Assembly (NCBI GenBank): GCA_964383365.1
Contig: CAYLHF010000041.1
Span: 1-24,798 of the forward strand
Direction of reading: 5' to 3'
Origin: CAYLHF01 sp964383365
GTDB lineage: Bacteria > Bacteroidota > Rhodothermia > Rhodothermales > UBA10348
Length of the DNA stretch: 24,798 nt
Below are positions 7,346-15,965 of this stretch, piece by piece (within the stretch, counting starts at the first letter, position 1; every line of letters starts with the position of its first letter). The position numbers and the translations under genes are program-made. The notes beneath the pieces were generated by a model. That model did not search any database. It was not told where the DNA came from and saw only the letters and a list, made by a program, of their open reading frames with translations.

Positions 7346-8323
7346 ATGAAAACGTTACCGAGACATTTTTTTGCAATACTGCTCGTTCTCGCCGTCACCG
7401 TCCCGAGTGGCGTTCTTGCGCAGGACAAAGATTCGGCTCGAAAAGACGCGGTCGAACGCCTGAAATCGTGGCGGGATGATCAGTTTGATCGCTACGACGG
7501 GGTCGAGTCGTTTTCGGCGCACGAATCGATCCACCAGGCAATTGACGGAGGATTCGGGAAGCGGAATCTCAGAGTAGAGACGCTCGTTTCGGGATCTCCT
7601 ACCGAGCGCGAAGTGTCCCGTCTACTCACGTCTGTTCATGTGAACGGCGTCGACCTGGATCCAAAAAAAGCGCAACAGACCTTTCGAACGATGCGGTCCA
7701 TGTTCAACCCGGAGGTCGTCCGCCTGATGGATTCATACGTCCTCCCGGTCGACTACATTGGTCAGTTCGACCCGACGGGCCCACCTCAATTTGTCGAACA
7801 TGACAGCTCATCATTCTGGCAGATAAGCGCCGTTCGGCGTCCAGAGAGGCAGATTCGTCCTGGAGACCGCCCTGGCGAGCGGCCCCCCGGCGGTAGAATG
7901 CGTCCGGGCATGGGTGGTTTTCCGGGACGATCAGGAAGGCGCCCCCCTGGAAGAAACGGTCCTCCGGGACAAAATGGATCTCCGCCCGGCGGTGGACCGC
8001 CAGGTTCTGGCAACCGATTCGACTCAATCAATCGCCCCGCGACCGATCCGTTTCGCGGAGAAGCCCGGCCTGCGCCTCCTGAGGAAATCGTAGCTCTCTT
8101 CGATTCGGAAACCTTCCGACTCAAGACCACTCGACTCATTATCAAGCTGCCGGGGCGTGCCCGACTGGTAGTCCGAACCCGATATCGTCACATTCATGGT
8201 CTGGACGTCCCGATCGAGCGTACGATTGACGGGACCGTGCCAACGAGGAGAAGAAACCGGGTGTTTGCCGTATCGATCCGCCAGCGCGTGACCTATAGCG
8301 ACTATCTGTTCGAATCGAAGTAG
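7346..8323 (+). CDS. Secreted protein with Gly/Pro/Arg-rich insert, possibly LolA-like
   Basis: I do not recognise this 325-aa protein by name. A signal peptide (1-25, hydrophobic core AILLVLAVTV, likely cut after VLA before QDKD) sends it to the periplasm. Residues 26-163 look like an alpha/beta domain. Residues about 165-240 are low complexity, rich in Gly, Pro and Arg (for example GDRPGERPPGGRMRPG), and resume at EEIVALFDSETFRLKTTRL into a strand-rich C-terminal part ending RVTYSDYLF. The strand pattern, DSETFRL turn and Y-x-DY-x-F ending recall LolA / outer-membrane lipoprotein-sorting folds, with the basic linker inserted in a loop; this is weak similarity by eye. The ATG at 7346 directly precedes the signal peptide; an open frame from 7172 lacks sense upstream. 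It is divergent from the two-component genes, which may control it. Confidence 0.75.
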   Translation: MKTLPRHFFAILLVLAVTVPSGVLAQDKDSARKDAVERLKSWRDDQFDRYDGVESFSAHESIHQAIDGGFGKRNLRVETLVSGSPTEREVSRLLTSVHVNGVDLDPKKAQQTFRTMRSMFNPEVVRLMDSYVLPVDYIGQFDPTGPPQFVEHDSSSFWQISAVRRPERQIRPGDRPGERPPGGRMRPGMGGFPGRSGRRPPGRNGPPGQNGSPPGGGPPGSGNRFDSINRPATDPFRGEARPAPPEEIVALFDSETFRLKTTRLIIKLPGRARLVVRTRYRHIHGLDVPIERTIDGTVPTRRRNRVFAVSIRQRVTYSDYLFESK

Positions 8324-8370
8324 CACCTCCGTACGGATCGACCGGTGGAACCTTCCCGAATGTTACCGCT

Positions 8371-8386
8371 TTAGGCATATGCCTAA
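8371..8386. promoter_or_regulatory. Perfect 16-bp palindrome before the Nudix gene
   Basis: TTAGGCATATGCCTAA is fully self-complementary and ends 15 bp before the Nudix ATG. The TTAGG/CCTAA arms recall operators of DtxR/MntR-type metal regulators, though their spacing differs between proteins. A repressor bound here would block transcription into the gene; as RNA it would form a hairpin next to the start codon. Confidence 0.5.
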
Positions 8387-8401
8387 TGGTCCCGGTCGGC
8401 A

Positions 8402-9043
8402 ATGTTTTCAGAATCTGCGTTCCCGCAATTTATCTCGACTCTCGAAGAGAAACTGGCTCTGCCCGTTCCTGGCGTATCGGCTCACAAGAAAATGGCACCC
8501 GTCTACAGGCAGTGTCCGGATGTCGCCGATATGAACGGATCGATGTGTACGGAGGCTGCCGTACTTGCCCTCTTCTATCCGGATACGGACGACATGCCGG
8601 AACTGCTTCTCACCCGAAGACCGGAGACCATGAAGCAGCACAGAGGTCAGATAGCCTTCCCGGGAGGACGACGAGAGGAGGGCGAAAACCTTGAGCAAAC
8701 CGCCCTACGGGAGACCGAAGAAGAAGTCTATATCTCCAGATCCCACATCCGGGTTCTCGGAAGCCTTACGCCACTGTTTATTCCGCCGTCGGCTTTCTGT
8801 GTCTATCCATTCGTCGGATGTCTCGATCATACGCCGAATCTCGATATCTCATCGGCAGAAGTGGCCGCCGCATTTGGTGTGCCGTCGTCGGAGTTATTGG
8901 ATCCGGATTCAGTGAGAAGCCATCAGCGCGTCTTCAGGAAAAAGACTTATGAGGTTCCTCATTTTGCGCTTGCGGGAGACAGGGTCTGGGGAGCGACCGC
9001 CATGATGCTGGCCGAGTTGATCGATGTGATCAGGGGCGATTAG
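8402..9043 (+). CDS. Nudix hydrolase, CoA pyrophosphatase type
   Basis: This 213-aa enzyme belongs to the Nudix family, most like the NudL/YeaB group that cleaves coenzyme A (especially oxidised CoA) to 4'-phosphopantetheine and 3',5'-ADP. The group motif LLTRRPETMKQHRGQIAFPG (69-88) runs into the Nudix box: Gly89, Glu95, Arg103-Glu104, Glu107-Glu108. The metal-binding glutamates are intact, but the usual Gly near the end of the box is Tyr110 and the hydrophobic residue after RE is Thr105. The protein has no signal peptide. The ATG at 8402 has no clear Shine-Dalgarno. It follows the secreted-protein gene by 78 nt, with a palindrome between them, and converges on the phosphohexomutase gene (85 nt gap). 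The substrate is assigned by family only. Confidence 0.85.
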   Translation: MFSESAFPQFISTLEEKLALPVPGVSAHKKMAPVYRQCPDVADMNGSMCTEAAVLALFYPDTDDMPELLLTRRPETMKQHRGQIAFPGGRREEGENLEQTALRETEEEVYISRSHIRVLGSLTPLFIPPSAFCVYPFVGCLDHTPNLDISSAEVAAAFGVPSSELLDPDSVRSHQRVFRKKTYEVPHFALAGDRVWGATAMMLAELIDVIRGD

Positions 9044-9128
9044 AGAGCAGTCCTGACGTCCGGCCCCTGGTCTCTTACCCCCATGCAGATCACGACCCCG
9101 GACCCCCGCCCCACGGAGTATTCCCCAC

Positions 9129-10532
9129 TTACACACCCAGTTGGGTGATTGCATCTGCGATATTGGACCGGGCATCTTCGATCGTTCGGTCTTCAGAATA
9201 GATTCGAAGTACCGGCTCTGTGCCTGATGGCCGTATAAGAAGCCAACCCGTCGATATGCGATGTTTGAATCCATCCGTCCGGACTACGGTGTTCACTTCT
9301 TTTCCTCCGATCGTGGCCAGTCCACCGGATGCTCGCAACACGTCGAGTGCCGCCGTCTTTTTCTCTTCCGTCGTGTGAACATCCACGCGATCGTACGCAT
9401 GGGGACCAAATTCATCGTACAATTCGTCGACAAGCGCAGACAGATATTTTCCGCGATGGGCCATCATTTCCAGAATCAACAGACCGATATAGATACCGTC
9501 GCGTTCCGGAATGTGTCCTTTTACCGCCATTCCGCCCGACTCCTCGCCGCCGACGAGTACGTCGTGTTCCAGGATGTATCCGCCAATGTACTTGAATCCG
9601 ATCGGTGTCGTATGGATCGGCAGGCTATAACGATCGGCCATCACATCGAGCATATCGGTTGTTGACAGCGTTTTGACGATCGCACCGGTCATGCCCCGGT
9701 CCACGTGCAGATACCGGACCAGAAGACAGAGCAGTCGATGGGAGTCGACGAATCGGCCGTGCTCATCGTACATCCCTATCCGATCGGCGTCTCCGTCGTT
9801 TGCGATACCTGCGGCACATTTATTCTCTATAACGGCCTCTGCCAACTCACCGAGATTGTTCTCGATGGGCTCCGGAGGAGTACCTCCAAACGATGGATTG
9901 ATGGACCCGTGAAGTTCGACCACGGCCGCTTCACCCAGGATGTCCGTGAGGACCCCCATTCCGGCGCCGTGCATCACGTCATGAACGATACGGAGGCCCG
10001 ACTCCAGAATGGATGCGACGTCAATCTTCTCCCTGATGGATTCGATATACGCGCCCCGGATGTCGAATACATTGATGCGATCGGAGCGCTGTTCGATATC
10101 GAAATCTACCGCCGGATGATCGTTCTCGATAGTGAGGAGTTCCGACTCGACGGCCGCGATCATCTCCGGGAGAGCCGAACCTCCGAATGATCCTTTGATC
10201 TTGAAACCGTTGTACTGCGGTGGATTATGGCTTGCCGTGATAACCACTCCTGCCGTTTTATTGAACTCCTTCGTGGCCCAACTGATCGCGGGTGTCGGAG
10301 TGACGCCGTCCGCGAATAGAACGGTAATTCCGCGAGATGCGAAAACAGCAGCCACTCGTTCGGCGAAAGCCCTACCCGAGAACCGAGAATCGTGTCCGAC
10401 GACTACACCGGGGTTCTCTGTATCGATCTTGAGAATCCAGTTGGCCGTTGCATGGGCTACCCGGGTCAGGTTCTCGAACGTAAATCCGTCCGCGATCACT
10501 GCCCGCCATCCATCGGTTCCGAAACGAATCAT
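9129..10532 (-). CDS. Phosphoglucomutase / phosphomannomutase (alpha-D-phosphohexomutase)
   Basis: This 467-aa cytosolic enzyme moves a phosphate between C1 and C6 of hexoses, feeding sugar nucleotides for cell wall, polysaccharide and glycogen synthesis. All four family motifs are present: the phosphoserine loop TASHNPPQYNGFK (catalytic Ser101), the Mg-binding DGDAD (246-250), the sugar-binding GEESGG (329-334) and the phosphate-binding RPSGTEP (434-440). The start MIRFGTDGWRAVIAD is typical for the bacterial glucose/mannose branch. Whether glucose, mannose or glucosamine phosphate is preferred cannot be read from the motifs, though the SHNPPQYNG form is not the GlmM form. It starts 59 nt after recN and is probably co-transcribed. 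A 7-bp inverted repeat (GTCAAGG/CCTTGAC, 10553-10584) sits in that gap without a T-run. Confidence 0.93.
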   Translation of the reverse strand: MIRFGTDGWRAVIADGFTFENLTRVAHATANWILKIDTENPGVVVGHDSRFSGRAFAERVAAVFASRGITVLFADGVTPTPAISWATKEFNKTAGVVITASHNPPQYNGFKIKGSFGGSALPEMIAAVESELLTIENDHPAVDFDIEQRSDRINVFDIRGAYIESIREKIDVASILESGLRIVHDVMHGAGMGVLTDILGEAAVVELHGSINPSFGGTPPEPIENNLGELAEAVIENKCAAGIANDGDADRIGMYDEHGRFVDSHRLLCLLVRYLHVDRGMTGAIVKTLSTTDMLDVMADRYSLPIHTTPIGFKYIGGYILEHDVLVGGEESGGMAVKGHIPERDGIYIGLLILEMMAHRGKYLSALVDELYDEFGPHAYDRVDVHTTEEKKTAALDVLRASGGLATIGGKEVNTVVRTDGFKHRISTGWLLIRPSGTEPVLRIYSEDRTIEDARSNIADAITQLGV

Positions 10533-10591
10533 CCTGTTCTCATGGTTTAGCAGTCAAGGTGCGATAGCAACTCTTACCCTTGACCGAGTCA

Positions 10592-12295
10592 TTACTTCCT
10601 TTTTTCGATCAGTTCGCGCGCTGAATCCAGCGAGGCCTCACTCACAGTCTCTCCACTCAGCAGGGCGGCGATCTCCCGGTGCCTCTCGATCTCACCCAGT
10701 CTCTTCATGGTCGTAGAAGAACGACCGCCTGCAACCTTTTTTTCCACATGATAATGGGCATCCGCGAGCGAGGCGACCTGCGCAAGATGGGTGATGGCAA
10801 TCAGTTGATGGTACCGTCCCAACTCCCGCATCCGTTCGCCCACTCTGCGTGCAATGGCTCCGGATATGCCAGAATCGATTTCGTCGAAAATCATGACGGG
10901 CAGTCGATCGGTTCGGGCCAGTACGGATTTCAGTGCCAGCATCACCCGGCTTACCTCTCCTCCGGACGCCACGCGCGCCAGGGGCATGACGTCCTCGCCC
11001 ACGTTGGTCGACAGCATGAACGAAATACGGTCCGATCCCGTCACGAAGGCGAGAATCCTCTCTCCGGTAGTCTCTTCGATAATCCACCCGTCGGCATCGG
11101 AAGTAGTCTCAAACCGAACATGGAAACGGGCGTCCGGTATGCCGAGAACAGACAATTCTTCTCCAACGGACCGTTCAATTCGCCTGGAAGTCTCTTTACG
11201 TTTCGCCGACAGTCTCGCAGCAACGTTCGAGAGGTCGCCTTCTGCCTGACGGATCTCCTCCTGCATCCGATCGAGGGTTCCCTCGAAGTCGGAGGCAATG
11301 TCAAATTGTTCACCCACTCGTTTGCGATGATCCAGCACGGATTCGATCGTCCCGCCGTAACGCATTTTCAATCGGTCAATATCTATCAGGCGCTCCCTGA
11401 TAGTCTCGAGCCGATCGGGATTAAATTCGATACGTGAGTTGTAATCCTGTAAATACTTGGCCGTCTCACCGGTGGCTACGAGCGCCTGTTGGATCTCGCG
11501 CGTGTGGGACTCAAAGGCAGGATCAATTCGCTCGAGATCCTGAAGAGCGTTCCGGACTCGAACCAACTGATCGTGGAGACTCGACTCGGACTCGTGGATG
11601 AGTTCAAACAACGAGGCCGTTGACGTAAACAGATGTTCGGCGTTCTCGAGAAGCGTTCGTTCATTCTGTAGATGTTCCTCTTCGTCCGGTTGAGGATCGA
11701 TGGAATCGATCTCATGGATCTGAAATGCATGCAGTTCTTTCTGCCGAGCGTAGTCGTCCCTCTGACCCAGAAGCAGTTCGCGCTCGTCTATGAGGATTTT
11801 AACCCGTTTGTATGACTCAGAGTAGGTCTCGCGCAGCGCACCGAGACCTCCGAATGCATCTACCAATTCGGAGTGCCGGCTCGTATTGAGGAGTGACTGG
11901 TGTTCGTGCTGGCCGTGAAGATCGACCAGCTCAGACGCGATCTCCTTCAGTTGGTGAACCGTCGCGGGGGTATCATTGATGAACGCTCGACTGTGAGTCT
12001 CCGATACTTCACGCCTCAGAATGAGCGTAGCAGATCGGGGAAAGGCTCCCGCTTCCAGGAGGGTTCCTATTTCGGGATTTTCAACAGAGTCGAAAATCCC
12101 CTCTATGACGGCCTTTCTCGCGCCCGAGCGGACGACATCCATCGACGCGCGTTCTCCGAGGATGAGTTTAACCGCTCCGATAACGATCGATTTACCCGCG
12201 CCCGTCTCGCCCGTAATGATATTGAGGCCGTTGGTAAAATCGACCTCAAGCTCCTCGATCAGCGCGAAGTCGCGAATATAGAGAGACGAGAGCAC
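10592..12295 (-). CDS. recN: DNA repair protein RecN
   Basis: RecN is an SMC-like ATPase that gathers and holds DNA ends during double-strand-break repair. The 567-aa protein has Walker A GETGAGKS (29-36), a long central coiled-coil region (about 160-360, rich in Glu, Arg and Leu), the ABC signature ASGGEVSR (443-450) and Walker B VMIFDEID (466-473) followed by the D-loop SGISG. The length is normal (553 in E. coli). The start codon is GTG at 12295, supported by GAGGA 4 nt upstream and by the family start SSLYIRDFALIEEL. It begins 26 nt after secA and is likely expressed with it; I saw no clear SOS box, though the gene is SOS-controlled in many bacteria. Confidence 0.96.
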   Translation of the reverse strand: MLSSLYIRDFALIEELEVDFTNGLNIITGETGAGKSIVIGAVKLILGERASMDVVRSGARKAVIEGIFDSVENPEIGTLLEAGAFPRSATLILRREVSETHSRAFINDTPATVHQLKEIASELVDLHGQHEHQSLLNTSRHSELVDAFGGLGALRETYSESYKRVKILIDERELLLGQRDDYARQKELHAFQIHEIDSIDPQPDEEEHLQNERTLLENAEHLFTSTASLFELIHESESSLHDQLVRVRNALQDLERIDPAFESHTREIQQALVATGETAKYLQDYNSRIEFNPDRLETIRERLIDIDRLKMRYGGTIESVLDHRKRVGEQFDIASDFEGTLDRMQEEIRQAEGDLSNVAARLSAKRKETSRRIERSVGEELSVLGIPDARFHVRFETTSDADGWIIEETTGERILAFVTGSDRISFMLSTNVGEDVMPLARVASGGEVSRVMLALKSVLARTDRLPVMIFDEIDSGISGAIARRVGERMRELGRYHQLIAITHLAQVASLADAHYHVEKKVAGGRSSTTMKRLGEIERHREIAALLSGETVSEASLDSARELIEKRK

Positions 12296-12321
12296 GGAGT
12301 CCTCACAGGTGTCGGGCCCGT

Positions 12322-15300
12322 CTAGCGGCCGTGACAGTGTTTATATTTTTTCCCGCTACCACAAGGGCACGGGTCGTTTCTACCCACCTTGTCGTCCACA
12401 TGAACCGGAGCCGATTTGGCGGTCGGATCCCGCTCTGCAGATTTATTTCCACCGCCGCCACTAGGGACACCGTAAGACGGGCTCGCCGACGCATGCGTCG
12501 AACTCGCCCTTTTCGGATCCAGTTTTCGTTGCGACGTGCGGCGCGCCGGTGGCTTCGTTGCAGGACGATCTACGAGCGGCCCACTTCGGAATATAAAGGA
12601 CACGACCTCGTGGTTAATCTTGTCGATCATCTCCGCGAATAACTTGTAGGCCTCCATCTTGTATTCAATCAGCGGGTCACGCTGACCATAGGCCCTGAGA
12701 CCGATTCCTTCCTTGACCTCGTCGAGATTCCTGAGGTGCTCGGTCCAATGCGCATCGATGAACGAGAGCATCGTCTGACGCTCCATGGCATCATTGACTT
12801 CCTGTCCGTCGCTCGCAATCGCCTGGTCGATGGGCACGACCGCACGCATGATCTTCCGTCCGTCAGAGAAGTCCACGTACACTTTTTCCGGTCGATTCTC
12901 CTGATCTGTCGCCGCGACCTGCTTCATACTCTCGGCGAACGGTTTCGCGAGTGCGTCGCGTTTGCGATGATAATAGTCGACCGCACTCTCGTAAACTCGT
13001 TCGATGACGCCCTCTTCTCCCAACTTGTGGAACGTCTCTCTGTCCACATCGAAGTCTACGGCGATGGTCCGAAGCAACTCGTCTCTCATCTCATCGAGAT
13101 CACCGTTATCGAAATGAACCTTGACGGTATCCTCCACGATCCCGCTGAGCATATCCAGGATTTCACCCCGCATTCGCTCACCCACCAAGGCGTGAGTTCG
13201 ACGATCGTAAATGACTTGTCGCTGAGCATTCAGGACATCATCGTATTCTAGCTGGCGTTTTCTGATCGCAAAATTGTTCTGTTCGACCTTCTTCTGGGCA
13301 CGTTCAATACTCTTGTTTACCCACGGGTGCGTTATGACTGCATCTTCCTCGAGATTGAGCCGGTCCATGACCTTGGCGACCCGGTCCGAACCGAAGAGGC
13401 GCATGAGATTGTCATCCAGAGATACATAAAACTGACTCTCTCCGGGATCTCCCTGCCGGCCGGCTCGACCGCGTAACTGCAAATCGATTCGCCGACTCTC
13501 ATGTCGCTCTGTACCCAGGATGGCGAGTCCACCCTTCTCAACGACACCGGGTCCCAGTTTTATGTCCGTACCACGACCGGCCATATTGGTCGCGATTGTT
13601 ACGGCTCCCTGCTGCCCTGCTTCCGCAACGATGAGCGACTCCGCTTTAACCCGGTCTTGCTTGGCGTTCAGGACATTGTGTGGAATTCCTGATCGGGTAA
13701 ACATCCGACTCAGCGTTTCTGATGCATCCACGGTGGTTGTTCCAACGAGCACGGGTTGACCGGAGTCATGGTATTCCTGCACCTTGTTGAGGACCGCATG
13801 GTATTTTTCCCTGCGGGTCTTGAAGACGAGGTCGTCCAGATCCGCTCTGGCGATGGGACGATTGGTTGGAATGACGAGTACTTCCATTTCATAGATCTTG
13901 AAGAACTCCTCCGCTTCCGTCTCCGCCGTCCCTGTCATTCCGGCTAATTTCCTGTACAGCCTGAAATAATTCTGAAGTGTAATCGTGGCGTATGTCTGCG
14001 TCGCCGCCTGGATGGTGACCCCCTCCTTGGCTTCTATCGCCTGATGGAGACCGTCCGAATAACGACGTCCGGAGAGCACTCGTCCCGTATGCTCATCCAC
14101 AATCATGATCTTCCCGTCCTGCACGATATACTCCAGATCCTTTTCGAACTGGACGTACGCCTTCAGGAGTTGCTCGACCGCATGCAATCTGGCGGCCCGA
14201 TCGGCGTAGAGTGTGTAGAGATTCCGTTTGGCCTCTTCCTGCTCATTTTTCAACACCCGTCGATCATTCTCCAGCTTGTGCTGGCGCTTTTCGTCTGTCA
14301 AGCCCGTATCCGCTTCGAGCCGGGATTCGAGATCGACCAGATGATCTTTCGTATCCCGCTCGATCGTAGCTACGCCGTCGCCCAGGTCCGGCAGGACGAA
14401 CATCTCCTGATCCTGCCCCGCAACGCGGGAGATATACTCACGCCCCTGTTCGCTCATCTCGATCGCCCGCTGCTTCTCATCGAAGGCGAAATGAAGCGCA
14501 TCATCGACGAACGGCATATTCTTGGCATTGTCCTGGAGATAGTAAAACTCCGTTTTCTGCCTGAGTTGCTCGTTTCCGGGTTCCGAGAGCACCTTGCGCA
14601 ATTTCTTGTTCTTCGGATACCCCCTATAGGCCCTGAGAAGCGCAAGACCGGCATCTGACTCGGCGGCGGATGCTTTCTTTGAGTCCCCTGCCTCGAGCGC
14701 TTCATCGCGCTCTTTCAGGAGTTTTTCTGCCTCAGAGACAAACGTGGCCACGAGCTTCTGTTGCGAATAGACGAGCTTCTCAACCGGTGATTTGAGCTCC
14801 TGAAACTGGGTTTCATCCGATTCCGGAACGGGGCCAGAGATGATGAGGGGTGTTCTGGCTTCGTCGATGAGAACCGAGTCCACTTCGTCGACGATCGTAT
14901 AATGATGCGGACGCTGCATCAACTGTTCCGGATCGACGACGAAGGATTTATCCCTGAGGTAGTCGAATCCAAACTCATTATTGGTCCCGTACGTTACGTC
15001 TGCCCTGTAAGCCTTGCTTCGCTCCGGCGAATGGGGCTCGTACCGATCAATCACATCGACCGTCAGACCGAGATAATTAAAGACCGGGCCCATCCATTCC
15101 GAATCTCTCTGCGCCAGATACGGATTGACGGTCACGAGGTGGACGCCGTGTCCCGAGAGCGCATTCAGATAGACAGGGGCAACAGCGACGAGGGTCTTTC
15201 CCTCACCCGTTTTCATTTCGGAAATATTTCCGTTATGAAGGGTAATTCCACCGAGAAGCTGGACATCATAGGGAATCATATCCCAGGTTATCTGCTGTCC

Positions 15301-15714
15301 TCCGGCCTCCCACTGGGTCCCGATCAGCCTCCGGCACGCTTCCTTTACTACGGCAAACGCCTCGGGTAGCAACGAATCCAGCGTATCCTGTAACGTCTTG
15401 TACCACTCTTCATCGAGATCGTCAAGCTCATCGTAGAGGCTCAGCCGATCGTCGAGCGAGAGGTCTTCCTTCTCGTCACCCTCTCCCCGAAATCCCTTAT
15501 CCAATTGATCTCGGATTTCCGCCTGGTCTGATTCGATTTCCGATACGGCTTCTCGAATTCGCCCCCTGAATTCATCCGTCTTGCCACGAAGCTCTTCTTC
15601 CGAAAGAGGTGCATATGATTCGAAGTGACGGTTGATCTCGTCGACCATCGGCCAGAGCGTCTTCATGGATCGCTCGTTCTTGTCGCCGAATACTTTCTTT
15701 ATGATATCAAGCAT
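12322..15714 (-). CDS. secA: Protein translocase ATPase SecA
   Basis: SecA drives unfolded preproteins through SecYEG using ATP. At 1130 aa it is far longer than the E. coli protein (901). Walker A is MKTGEGKT (167-174), about 65 residues later than in E. coli because of an acidic insertion near 60-115. Walker B is IVDEVD (274-279), followed by DEARTPLIISGP. A second large, highly charged insertion covers about 310-510 before the preprotein-binding region resumes. AGRGTDIKLGPG marks the second motor domain. After a basic, Pro/Ser/Gly-rich linker the C-terminus ends with the zinc motif CPC...CH (CPCGSGKKYKHCH), which binds SecB or ribosomes. Both insertions are usual in the Bacteroidota group. 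No strong Shine-Dalgarno precedes the ATG. It heads the secA-recN-phosphohexomutase row. Confidence 0.98.
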   Translation of the reverse strand: MLDIIKKVFGDKNERSMKTLWPMVDEINRHFESYAPLSEEELRGKTDEFRGRIREAVSEIESDQAEIRDQLDKGFRGEGDEKEDLSLDDRLSLYDELDDLDEEWYKTLQDTLDSLLPEAFAVVKEACRRLIGTQWEAGGQQITWDMIPYDVQLLGGITLHNGNISEMKTGEGKTLVAVAPVYLNALSGHGVHLVTVNPYLAQRDSEWMGPVFNYLGLTVDVIDRYEPHSPERSKAYRADVTYGTNNEFGFDYLRDKSFVVDPEQLMQRPHHYTIVDEVDSVLIDEARTPLIISGPVPESDETQFQELKSPVEKLVYSQQKLVATFVSEAEKLLKERDEALEAGDSKKASAAESDAGLALLRAYRGYPKNKKLRKVLSEPGNEQLRQKTEFYYLQDNAKNMPFVDDALHFAFDEKQRAIEMSEQGREYISRVAGQDQEMFVLPDLGDGVATIERDTKDHLVDLESRLEADTGLTDEKRQHKLENDRRVLKNEQEEAKRNLYTLYADRAARLHAVEQLLKAYVQFEKDLEYIVQDGKIMIVDEHTGRVLSGRRYSDGLHQAIEAKEGVTIQAATQTYATITLQNYFRLYRKLAGMTGTAETEAEEFFKIYEMEVLVIPTNRPIARADLDDLVFKTRREKYHAVLNKVQEYHDSGQPVLVGTTTVDASETLSRMFTRSGIPHNVLNAKQDRVKAESLIVAEAGQQGAVTIATNMAGRGTDIKLGPGVVEKGGLAILGTERHESRRIDLQLRGRAGRQGDPGESQFYVSLDDNLMRLFGSDRVAKVMDRLNLEEDAVITHPWVNKSIERAQKKVEQNNFAIRKRQLEYDDVLNAQRQVIYDRRTHALVGERMRGEILDMLSGIVEDTVKVHFDNGDLDEMRDELLRTIAVDFDVDRETFHKLGEEGVIERVYESAVDYYHRKRDALAKPFAESMKQVAATDQENRPEKVYVDFSDGRKIMRAVVPIDQAIASDGQEVNDAMERQTMLSFIDAHWTEHLRNLDEVKEGIGLRAYGQRDPLIEYKMEAYKLFAEMIDKINHEVVSFIFRSGPLVDRPATKPPARRTSQRKLDPKRASSTHASASPSYGVPSGGGGNKSAERDPTAKSAPVHVDDKVGRNDPCPCGSGKKYKHCHGR

Positions 15715-15745
15715 GGATGCAAGACTGCTATTTTATCTCTCAACG

Positions 15746-15774
15746 AATATACGTCTATCAATTCTGCCCGTCAG
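15746..15774 (-). promoter_or_regulatory. Possible promoter of secA
   Basis: On the minus strand CTGACG (15769-15774), a 17-nt spacer and TATATT (15746-15751) resemble sigma-70 boxes (4/6 and 5/6 matches). Transcription would start about 25 nt before the secA ATG. The -35 match is weak. Confidence 0.3.
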
Positions 15775-15965
15775 AATCAGATCCCGTCCGACTATTTCAT
15801 CGGATCCATTTTCGAGCCGCCATCACACGCATTCAGGGGCACTGCCGTTCCCCCGTCGGGTCATATTCGCGTGAGTTTCGTCGGTCTGGGGGGTATCAGG
15901 TACAAAAACATCCAGACAGAACCTCACAGGGATGCTCCAGTACAAGCGGAAACGAGCCGTGGACC

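Noticed and set aside
7105..7428. Long N-terminal extension of the response regulator
   Set aside because: The family start at 7104 has a ribosome site; the extension would cross the divergent intergenic region and overlap the secreted-protein gene.
15717..15965. Upstream extension of the porQ-like gene
   Set aside because: It would place more than 80 unlike residues before the signal peptide and begin at the secA start region.
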